Shown here piece after piece: positions 34,092 to 46,000 of a DNA stretch of 64,000 nucleotides. The DNA lies in assembly GCA_022606425.2 (NCBI GenBank), contig JAHDVF020001307.1, forward strand, positions 1,270,001-1,334,000, in the 5' to 3' direction. This DNA is from Lepidostoma basale (lineage: Eukaryota > Arthropoda > Insecta > Trichoptera > Lepidostomatidae). The notes under the pieces are model-generated. The model was not told the origin of the DNA, ran no database searches, and saw nothing but the letters and a program-made list of their open reading frames with translations. The position numbers and the translations under genes are program-made. The number at the start of each line of letters is the position of its first letter. The first letter of the stretch is position 1.

Positions 34092-37000
34092 GTAAGTCGT
34101 TATTTCTTCTACGTTCGCTTTCATTTTATGTTGTGGATTCACACCTTATTCTATTATTCAAAAACATAATTCGGAGGGCTCTCATTCCAACTATGTTAGT
34201 CAAGTTATTTAATTAAAATAAAATTCCTTAAAAAATATCACCGCAGCGAAGGCATCTCTGTCCTGCGCTACTTAGAACAGTTTCTCAACTCTCCTCATTC
34301 TTGTCCAATCCCTTATATTCTGTAGCCAGGACAACTGCCTTTCAAATCAAATCAATTAACTCAAAAGACATTACAAACAGTAAAATGTTTAAGGCATCTA
34401 TTGAGTCTTTTTCTCTTCTTATTTTTGTCCTGTCACACCTCCGTGGTGCATAGGGCCTCGAGGAACCTTCCCACCTGACTCTATAGCATGCCTGATGCCT
34501 AACATCATCCCAAGTGAGGCCTGCTGCCCCAACCTCGTCCTGCAGGGCTCTTCTCCAGGTGGCTCTAGGTCTGCCTCACTTTCTCTTTCCCCCCATAGGG
34601 GACCAGTCTAGTGCGCCCTGAGCAATGCAGGCTCTATTGAGTACAGATAAAATATTATAAAAATACAACATAGTACCAGGAACGCATTAGAGATGGTTCA
34701 ACATTAGGAAGACAAGATACTTTCTAAAGTCAAGAGTAATTGTCTCCTGAACGTTCAGCAGACTAATTGCTCTTCCCACTGGTGTCTTCTGTCAACTCAC
34801 CTCCATCTTTCTATCTTACCCATGATTATCAGCCTATGCAGGTGGTATTTTTGTCCCCTTACCACATGAACCAAATATGAGACCTTTCTAACCTTCACAC
34901 TGGACAATAGCTCTCTATTGGCTCCGTAGTTGCTCTGCATTACTGACCTTATCGGTCCACGGTATACTAAGCATTCTGCGGTATATCTATATCTCAAACC
35001 CCTATAAAAGGCTGTATATGCTTTTTAATTGGTGTATTAATGTGTTAATAATGCTATTTCTATATTTATATTTTTAAAGGGATCTGAAGAAGAAGTGAAA
35101 TGTATAGAAGAAGAAAACGAATTTATACTGGACGAAGACCAAACGGCTAGTCAAGAAACACTCATGGTAAATATGCTTTATTGGTTTACAAACGGTGCGT
35201 TGGTTTGGACATATGGAACGCATGGATGGAGAAAGAATGGTTAAGAAAGTATATGTTAATGGTGTGAATGGGGTACGGAATCGAGGCAGACCGAGGAAAA
35301 CATGGCATGACCAGATTAATCAAATTTTAAAGGTTGGTCATGTTAGAAGTCGGAGGAATCGACGTGCATTTATGACTAGTTGTATGAATGTGGAGGAAGC
35401 TAGAAAGGTTTGCCAGGATAGAGTTGTGTGGCGGTCCAACGGCGTGATGGTTTGTTTGTTTGTTTGCTATGTAACACTTCTACATTCATATATGAACTAT
35501 TTTTAATACAAGAAAACTCTGCCGAATAATAGCACAATTTATGAATATTTGTGATCATTTCTAGCCTCTCCCTGATGACGGGCGACCAAGTCCTGATATA
35601 ACTCCGGTGAAGAAATCCAGAGGGCACCTGAAGGGGTCTGCCCCTATTCCAATATGGTATCTATTCTGACTCCCATGTTAATTTAGTAAATATAAAACTA
35701 ATAGAGATTCCTTACAAACAAATATTGATACATTTAATTAGATAAAATAATTTTTCATCTAATTAAATATATCAGTATTTTTTTTCAAAAGTTTTTCTTC
35801 TGCATCTGCCATTACTTTGTGTTGTGTAATCACATTTTAACAACATTTGATAAATACAGTAAAAGTCCGATAATTCGAAATTCAAAGGACCGGATTTCCC
35901 AAAAAAATTCAAATTACGAATTACGCGATCACTAAAAAAAAAAAAAATTGCGCCAACTGCTGCGGCTTGGAACATCGCGGCCATTTTTTCGTTCTGTCAG
36001 ATTAATAATTTTAACGCCAAGTGTTCATAATAATAATAACAAAAGTGTTTGGATAGCATAACGACGTTTTTGTGGGTCTAACGGAGGTTTGAAATCAAAA
36101 TCAACTTTTTTATTGGTTAAAAGAATCCTATTAAAACAGGCATTTCATACGAATAAAAAAAAACTATATGTATTGTATTTTCACAACACTTTTTTTAGAT
36201 AATTAGTACTGTCTGTTTTCTAGAAATTTTATTATAATTTATGGTAATGACAATGCCATAGAAATTAGATCACTGAGAAGAATGTGTGAGAAAACGATAT
36301 ATGATAGAATACCGAATGACCAAATAAGGAAGAAATATAAGGCAGATGATTGCATCACAAGTAAAATTAAAAAAGAATCCCTGATATGCTTTGGACATAT
36401 GGAACAAATGGATGAGAGAAGAATGGTTAAAATGCTATATATAAGCAGTGTGAATGGAAAAATTATTCGTGGAAGATGAAAGAAAGCATGGCATGACCAA
36501 ATTAATCAAATACTGAAATGCGGCCACATTCGAAGTTAGAAAAATCTATGAGCGTGCATGTTACGATGTATGAATGTAGAGGAAGCTAGAGAGGTATGTC
36601 AGAACAGAGCAGTATGGTGGTCCATCCTCTCTGCCTACTCCTCCGGAGAAACGGCGTGATGGTTAGTTAGTTAGGGAATGACATGTTTCACATTTCTAAG
36701 GCATTATCAAATGAATTTGATAATGCCTTAGAAAGGAGAAACATGTCATTTCCATAAATTATAAAAAAAAAAAACATAAGTTTTAATTCATATGAATGAT
36801 TTAATATGGAGTTTTACATCATTATTCAAGAAACAATAAATACTTTTTTATACTCAAAATTTTTATACTGAGGAAAGATGTCTACTATCCGAAACATGTT
36901 TGTGATAAGTGAAAAAAAGTGTTGTGAAAATACTATGCAATATTTTTCAAAAGCTTTTTGCTAGAACTTTTTCTTGTCTCTTGGCAATTTATTCTTGCAT

Positions 37001-40000
37001 CAGTCTAAGTAAATGTACTGCAGCAACATCCACCACACGGTGAGCGGACACGAGGCGATGGAGTTGGCCAAGCGGCTGACGGAGGAGCTGCAAGGCTCCA
37101 GCCACTCGGTGCAGCAGGGATCCCCGGCCCAGAAGGTGCCATTGCCGGAGCCACGTGCCCGCAGCCTTGACCAGCAAAAGCCGCACCATGAGAACGCTGG
37201 TATGATGACCTGACCTTAACTAAACCTTACCTCAGGTCATTTACTGCCATTGCACGCACAATACATTCTTTGTGGTCTCATGAAATCTATTAATTTAATA
37301 TGATTTAGAAATTTGTTATTGGAAACAAGAGTTTATCTATGAAAGAAAAATGGCTGGAACCGAGCATGAAACTGCTAGAAGAAGGATGAGAGTAGAAGAA
37401 ATTCTGCAGAGATGACATCCATTCAACGGTTTTGTGGGTAAACGATGTTTGACAGAATTTTCAATGCTGATATCGGCAAGGAATGTAGAGCAGAAATTAG
37501 TATTATAAAAGATCACTGCGTTAATTGGATATAATTGGATATATTGAATAACGTTAATGGTTAAGAGGGTATACATTTACAATGTGAATGGAATATGCAA
37601 TCGAGGAAGACTGAATTATACATAGTATGATCAGTTTAACTAAATATCTAAGTTCATGTAAGAAGTTTAAAGAATGGTGCGCAAATGACTCATGTGAATG
37701 TGGAGGAAGCTAAAGGAGTTTGTCATTATAGAGTAGTGTAGCAGTACATTCACTGCCTATTCTTATCAAGCAACGGCTTGATAGATTGTTTGTGCTTGAT
37801 TACATTATATTCTGCTATAAAAAAACCATCAGCATTCCGAGGAAAACATGGCACGATCAAATAAATAATAATTTAATAAAACAATGTTTTTAAACTACTT
37901 CCACTTTTGTCTTTATTTCGACAGCGACCGGTTTCGCCACGTTCGCTGGCACCGACAAACTGGTCTGTCGATACCAGCGAGCCTGGCGAAACCGGTCCCT
38001 GTCAAAATAAAGACAAAAATGGAAGTAGTTTAAAAACATTGTTTTATTTAATTATTATTTAAAATCAATTTCCATCAATTGATTATCTTAAAAAAATCAA
38101 TCAAATAATGAATGTCTGCCACGTGAGGATTCGGAGAAATCGACATGCGTGCATGACACGATATACAAATGTTGAGGAATCGAGAGAAGTATGCCAGGAA
38201 AGAAAAAGTGTGGCAGTCCATTCTTTCTGCGTACCCCTTCGGGAAGGCGGCGTGATGGTGAGTTAGTTTTTTTCTGTTCTAAATATTTCTCTACATTCAA
38301 ATTTGAGTAAAATATGAAATATTTTAACCTCGTTTCTTTTCATTCATGTTTGATTAAATGGATGGCACACGAGTGTGATTTGTGCGCGCAATGGCATGTA
38401 CATATATATTTAATTTTTTAAATAAAAATAACGCTTGGAGATTTATCTTTGCAACTCCATTACATGAAATTCAATCAAAGTGTACACATTCTCTTTGATA
38501 TTGTTTTTATATTTATAAATAATTATTTGTGCCTTAATTTACACAGCTAATAAAATCAGTGTGAAAGTTAAACCGAAAAAAATAACATTCAACGAGTATT
38601 TGTTTTCATATCTTTAGCATTCGTTGTCCTGGCAACCATGGAATATAGTTATTTTACCAAAACAAATACTGATCCCATAACATGATTAATAGAATTTGCT
38701 TAAATAACCAACGTCTCCCGTGGGTTCAACTCCTGCTAACGATGTCCATATGTTAATAATTCGGAATCAATGTTTATTCAGTTTTAAAAAATGTTAATAT
38801 TAATATGTTTTTGTGTGTTTTATTTTTGCACCAATGAGTGATATTAACTTGACCACTGTATGGTTGGATAGTATCCTTTAATAAAAATCTTAATGGTCTC
38901 ACTAATTACTTGATATAAACTTCTGCCGAAAAAACAACAAAATCGTGTGATCTTCTTTCAATTTAAACTTTTTATTAGTAGGTCTTGAAAAATGCTATAT
39001 CAGATTTTGTGTTTGCAAACTTGGTTACAATTAATAATTACAATTTATGTCAATGGAGGATTAATATTCTAAGAAGTTTGCATATTTTTTTTATGTATTA
39101 CTCGCACCCAGAAAGACCCAAATTCTTAACATGTTTAAAAAAAATAAACATGTATCTTTTCATTATTTTGATGATAAACTAGATAAAAAAAGTCTTCATT
39201 TAGGAATTTCAGAACTGGTATGAATAAATCTGATTATTTCATTTCATTTATATTCAGTCTCTTAGTTTCCTTGAGTCAGTCTTTAGTTTCCTTGAGTCAG
39301 TCTCTTAGTTTGCTTAAGTCAGTCTTTAGTTTCCTTAAGTCGGTCTCTTAGTTTCCTTGAGTCAGTCTCTAGTTTCCTTGAGTCAGTCTCTTAGTTTCCT
39401 TGAGTTAGTCTCTTATTTTCCTTGAGTCAGTCTCTTAGTTTGCTTGAGTCAGTCTCTTAAATTCCTTACGTCAGTATATGAAATACGAACTTCTCTTCAT
39501 TAAAATGTTTATACTACTGAATGATGAAATAAATCAAAGTGGGCTAGCATCAAGACTCCCCTCACAACATTCTCACTTTTGATTTGTGTGCAGTCTCTTC
39601 AAATCATTCTTCTTTCTCTTTTTATATTATTTTTTTTGTTTTACTTCTACCCACTGCATGTAGTTAATTCAAAAACGAAACTATCTACCAACTTATATAT
39701 GTATACATATAAAATATATCTTTATTTATTAAACATTTAAATGTTGCATTTAGTTAAAATAATGCATCCTTGAAAATGCAGCATGTTTTATTTTTCATGT
39801 TTATGGCAACTGGTGTGCGATCTGTTAAATCTTTGTGTTTTTATATAATGGCATGGACGTGTGTAGGAAACCGACTCGCTCTTCCTCAGCAAATGCATTC
39901 GGGGGGCTATCAGGCGTCAGGTAGGCATTGCGCCCTGGCCAAATCTGCACTAGTGCACCGAGTAAGACATGTGTTGGTAAACACTAGAGTTAGTTGTTCA

Positions 40001-43000
40001 AATAGGTCCATTTGTAGAGCGATTCAACTATACTCCTTTCAATATGTCTGAATGAAAATCTTTTGCTTCTGCCGGCTTATCTTCAGAATTTTTATAAGAA
40101 GATTTATTTAAACATTCGATTGAGAGGTATATATTTATATTTTTCCCACTGTTTGTAGTAAAATAAATATTAACACATTAACATTAGATGCTGTATATTG
40201 TACAACTTAGAATTTGCTTTATACACATTATTAATGTGAACATTTAGTTAATAATTAGATTATTAACTGTTCGAATTTATAACACTGTTGTGTATCACAA
40301 TTTTTATTATATAATTAAACTATTATATAATTAAACCATCACGCCGTCTCCCCGAAAGGGTAGGCAGAAAGAATGGACTGTCACACTTTTACTGATGCGG
40401 CACTCCATCCTTCTCTTTTCGCCCCGCGGGAGACGCGGTGTGATGGGTTGCGAACCTCATCGCCAATTATCATCGCTATATAATTAATACGAATGAAAAT
40501 GTCAGTTTTCTAGAAGTTTTATTATATTTTATGGGAATGACACGTTTCATTCTAAGGCATTATCAAATGTGATATTTGATAATGCCTTAGAAGGGCGAAA
40601 CATGTCATTCCCATAAAATATAATAAAATTTCTAGAAAACTGACGTTTTCATTCGTATTAAATATTTAATATGGAGTTTTATATCATTGTTCAAGAAACA
40701 ATAAATACAATTTTTATTATTCACTTTTTGAATGTCGCGACAGCTGTTTCGCCAACCGATGTTGGTAGCAACAGTTGCGAAACAGCTGTTGCGACACTCA
40801 AAAAGTGAATAATAAAAACTGTGATAAATAGTTTAAAATAAGTAACCTTCACGCCGTTTCTCCTGAGCAGAAAGAATGGACTGCCATACTTTAACGGATG
40901 CGACACTCCATCAAGGCTCTTTTCGCCCCCGCGGAGACGCGGTGTGATAGTTTGCGAACCTCATCGCCGTGATAAATAACAGCGTTATAAATTTTAACAG
41001 TTAATAATGTTGAAGTATCATAGTGTCTCGGCCAAAACAATGGACTATTTAATAATTAGATTGCTATATAACACCAACTTGTAAATTATCACCATAACTA
41101 ATTAGCTCACAGGATCCGAAATTCTTTCTCCGCAATGGCAGAAGGAAGGAAAATAACAATTTGTAATGGTTGTAGGAACAATTGCTGAGAAGTTTACTGC
41201 ATTCGAGGCATTTGTGATGTAATGTTTTTTTTTTGCCGAGTCCGCTGCGAGAGCTGCGTACGTTAGACGAGCATTAACATTTTGGCCGGTCTCCCGTTGG
41301 ACCGGGGGAACATTGAATTAGCATCATCTGACCCATTATGCCGTCCCGCTGACATCACGCGCGCTGTGCTCCTCGCCCACCCGCTGGCTTCCTCTACGCT
41401 TCCTGTTGTCTCTATTCGACGCTCCGTTCACTTCACTTGTTACGAAATCCAATCATATCTCTTGTATATAATTTATTACACAAGTATTTTCACTATAGAT
41501 TATCATGTTTTAATGTGATGGATTACTTATTAAGTCTTTAAAGTTTTTTTTTATATACTAGGGCTTTTACACTGTGGAATTCCATAATGATGAATTAATT
41601 CATGAATTAAAACACTTTTTTTCACTTTCAAAGGTGTTACACCTTCATCATCGCAAGAACGATATAAACTGTTTATAACGCCAAAAGACTTATAAGAGGT
41701 GTGCCGAAGAGTTGTCACATAACAGCATTAAGATGAGCTCCACTGGCTGAAATGTCCAGAAGGGATATAATACAAGCTCTGCTGGACGGTCTTTAAGGTA
41801 TGGCACCAACTTATATATCTGAACTCTGCATCAATGAGAACCTGAATACCAGACAGTCTACAATGGAATCAGCTAAGACTTCTGTGATCGGTAGATTGAC
41901 TGCCAAAATGCTGTCCTAGCACAAACTTTGGCAACCAGCCTTCGCAGTAGCGGGCCCTTCAGCCTGGAACAATCTTCCAGCAGACCTTAAGTGCATTGAG
42001 AATCAGAGTTTAGATCGAGACTCAAAATGCACCTTTTCAAATTATCCTTTCCTGATAGGAAGGGTTGATCGACTGCGTTGGATGCAGCCATCATACTAAA
42101 TATGTTTATTTTTTAACTAATTCATAAAATGGAGCATTTTCCACAGCGCCCTTGAGATGAGTAATTCATAAAAATGGTGCTCTATAATTTACCCAATTTA
42201 TTATTATTATAACGTTCTCCCGATTATGAAAGTGTAAAACCGTTGAAACATATCGAGAAAAATTGTCTCAAAAGTGGAAAAAACAGTTTTGATTCATAAA
42301 TAAATTTGTAATTTTTTATTAAATCCTTTTAACATTCTGACCTAAATGATATTAATTTACATGCCATAACAGCTCAACAGCCATAGCAGCTTACGTTCAA
42401 GTAATCAAACCTAACCTTAACATTTAAATGTTTTTAAAATTGCTAGAATTGCTTTTATATTGCCTTGTGCTATTCATATAATTTTTTTAAATTTTAATCA
42501 AATTATTATGTATTTTAATTAGGTAAAACAAGTAAAGTGGATAGAGATCATTAGAAACGAATGAAGAGCCCCTCCCCCCGCCCTGGAGGGTGTATGGTGG
42601 GAAGGGGGAGGGAGGGAGACGGCGGGTGCGGTGGTCCCCGCCACGCGGCCTGCACTAACCGCTCCCTTCTGTGTTGCTCAGTTTGTCCTTGTACTCTTGG
42701 TGGTGTGTGGTACTTGACCTCATCTGTTCCTCTAGTCTCATTCACCATTTTTCTCTCTAAGTGTATATATGATATGTATTATATTATTTTTTGACATGGG
42801 TATGCTCTTTACTTATATATTTTTATTTTTATTTTTCTTCCTCGATGTTCTCTCCTCTCATTAAATAATAATACTCACACTCTTCACACCAAATTGACTT
42901 TCCTTTTTAAAAAACGCTTCCGCGCTTTGCATACACTCGATGTTTTATTAATATTTTTTTAATTATTATCGTTTGCCATTTTATACGACTCTTATCATCC

Positions 43001-46000
43001 GTTTCGATGTGTATGGTCTCTCATTCAGATAAACTCGCTCCTCCAACTTTCTCCCCTCCCGACATTCATATCGCATGCCCGCCCAAGCTCACTTTGAACC
43101 ATTACGACAGCGTCGAAAGTACTACCCCCGAAATAAACTTCGAGGGCATCCCTGAATCATCGACTAACGAACTACCACTATCCGCCATCTCTTTCAAAAC
43201 CTCTCGCGCCCCCTCCCAGCTCAAACCGGAGACTTGGGACAACGCCTCGGCCACTAACGAACTCCCCCTGTCCTCTCCCGTGTTCGCTCGACACTCCATG
43301 GCGGCACCCGAGTCCGGCAACAGCTCTCCCCGCGGAGAGGGCCTGTGGAAGGCCGCGTCGGACTCGGATCTGCCGTCCCCGTCACTAACCGTCCGTCCAG
43401 AGCGCCCCCTCGTGTGTGCCCCCCCGCTGGCGTGTGCCCTCCCCCTCACGTGTGCCCCCACCCCTCCAGAGCCGGCGGCCCGGCGCCAGCGGCACAGCAT
43501 CGCGGGGCAGATGAGCTATTTCAAAATGCTGGGGTTCGGGTTGGGCGGCGCGTACGGCCGCAAGCTCGGCGCGGGAGGAGGCGGCTCCGCCAGCTCGCTC
43601 TTCAGCACGGCCGTCATCAGCGGCAGCTCCTCCGCCCCAAATCTGCGGGACATGATCCCCAGCACGGCATCTGCCTCCAGTGAGTATGCCCCTAGTTTTT
43701 TTTAATTAATGATTTATTAAGATGCAAATATAAGAAGTGAAAGCAGTGCGAATCAAAGTGTTATGAACAAAATAAGGAGAGAGTCATCGAGATGATTTGG
43801 ACACATGGAAATAATTTGTGTAGAAAATCTGCGTGTGATAGAATGTCAAATGGAAATATAAGAAGTGAATGCAGTGCGAATGAAAGTGTTATGAACAAAA
43901 TAATGAATGGAACATTATGATGGTTTAAATACATGGAAAGAATGGTAAAGAAAGTATATGATAACGATATAAATGGAACAGAAATGGAGGAAGACTGAGG
44001 AAAACGAGGCACGATCTAATCAATCAAATATATGTTGGCCACATGAGGAGTCGGTGAAATTGACTTAGGTGCAAAACCTGATATATGAATGTTGAGGAAT
44101 CGAGAGAAATATTTCAGGAAAGAACATTCTTTCTGCCTTCCTAATCGAGGAGACGGTGTGGTGGTTTGTTGGGAAGTTTGTTGAAGATTTATTAAAAGGT
44201 TTAATCTTGATCTTTTGCGGATAATATTAATATATTTTGAAGGATTAGGGATTGTTCAGTTTACTTTAATATTGAATGGGTGATTCAGCGCTGGAAGGTT
44301 TCGGGGGTGTGCCTCCTATCAGACCACTGGAGACGCTGCACAATGCGCTGTCGCTGAAGCAGCTTGACGCCTTTCTGGAGCAGATGACCAGCGTCCCTCT
44401 GTTCCGCACTCCGGCCTCCTCGCCGCCCAAGCACCCCTCCACTCCGCTGCCTTCCCAGCTCAGGAAAAGGCCATCGCCCACCAACAGTAAGTTTCATATA
44501 AGTATTCATAAGGCTATACACAAACTGAGTTTTGTGAAACCAGTTGAGTTTGGTGAAACCAGTCACAAGTAAAACCAGTTGGCGCTCCTTACTAAAAAAT
44601 AAAATGGTTTTATACAAAGTGATTTAAAAAAAATGTTATTTTTAGGCATTATCAAATGTTTGATAATACATTAGAAGGGCAAAACACATCATTCCATAAA
44701 AAACTTAATTAAACTACTAAAAGACAGACATTTTCATTTATATTAATTACCGAATTATAGTCATTAACATTGTACCTTTTTCCTGATATAAATCCTTTTT
44801 TCTTTCTTTTTTTTTTAGACCTTTGGTCTGTTCCTGTAGTCAGGTTGTCCTCTCTTGGGAAGTTGACTCCCAGCTATCCCTCCATCTCTTTTGCAGTCTT
44901 CCCGGGGGGACGGTACCTAACAGTAATCTGATGCACCACAAAGTGTGAGATTCTGGAGGGATCCATCCTCTGCACGTGGACATTTCAGTATCTTCTGCGT
45001 TGTCTGCTCCATCTTACAATATCTTCCACCTTGCAGATTTCGCGGATAACTGTGTTTCTCACCCTATCTTGAAGAGTCTTTTCTGCTATTGTCCTCAGCG
45101 TCCGCATCTCTGCCACCCGCACTTTAACCTTTGTTCTTGTGGTATCCACGCTGGTCTCAATGCTATATGTCAGTATAGGCCTTATGCAGGTTTCGTATAT
45201 TCTTACCTGCCTGATATAAATATAAAACATAATATATAACATATTATGTTTTTGCGATCGAAGTGTGCGCGGGAGATGCCTATTGGTGGCGATGAGGTTC
45301 GCAACCCATCACACGGCGTCTCCCGCGGGGCGAAAAGAGAAGGATGGAGTGCCGCATCAGTAAAAGTGTGACAGTCCATTCTTTCTGCCTACCCTTTCGG
45401 AGAGACGGCGTGATGGTTATTTAGTTAGTTAGTTAGTTTATGTTTTTAACTCCATAGATAAAGGGTGAATTTATCACCGTAAAGCAAGTGGTCTTCTTCG
45501 TATCAATGACAAGTATCATTGGGATTGTCCTAAAAGGGCCTCATCCCTTGTATATCTCTTGTCAATGTGGTGGAAGGTTTGGCCGACTTTGTGTCATTTC
45601 CAGGGGCAATGGGTGTCATAGTAGTAACACCACGCGTGGAGGCACCTTCCTTGCCCCAAAAGCAAGTGGTTTTTGCTTTATGGTGCTACATTGGTTCAAG
45701 GGCTCATTTTTAATGCGTGTTGCACAGGTGCTGGTTGGAGTGGACCCCCGAGCCTGCTCTCCAGCTGTGGCCCGGCCAGTGCCGGTTCTTCAAGCGGTCC
45801 CTCCTCCCCGAACTGTCTCTCCGACTTCGGGGAGAGGGCGCCCAGCGACATGTCCGCCAGCCAGATCAGCACCGACGGGTAATGTATTCTTTCGTCAAAT
45901 TCTCTCCGAGGGTAACACACCAGGGTGGGTTGAATTACCTTCAAGATGCTTGTCTCGGCTGCTTTTCAGTCCAAAATGTGGTTATCCATGCTCCATCTAA

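Noticed and set aside
39930..39961. 31-nt CAG-to-GTAGGC block as an extra PPIP5K exon
   Set aside because: Its length is not a multiple of three and would break the phase that joins exons 10 and 11; no family match.
43102..43500. 132-codon minus-strand frame
   Set aside because: Antisense shadow of PPIP5K exon 11; no independent signal.
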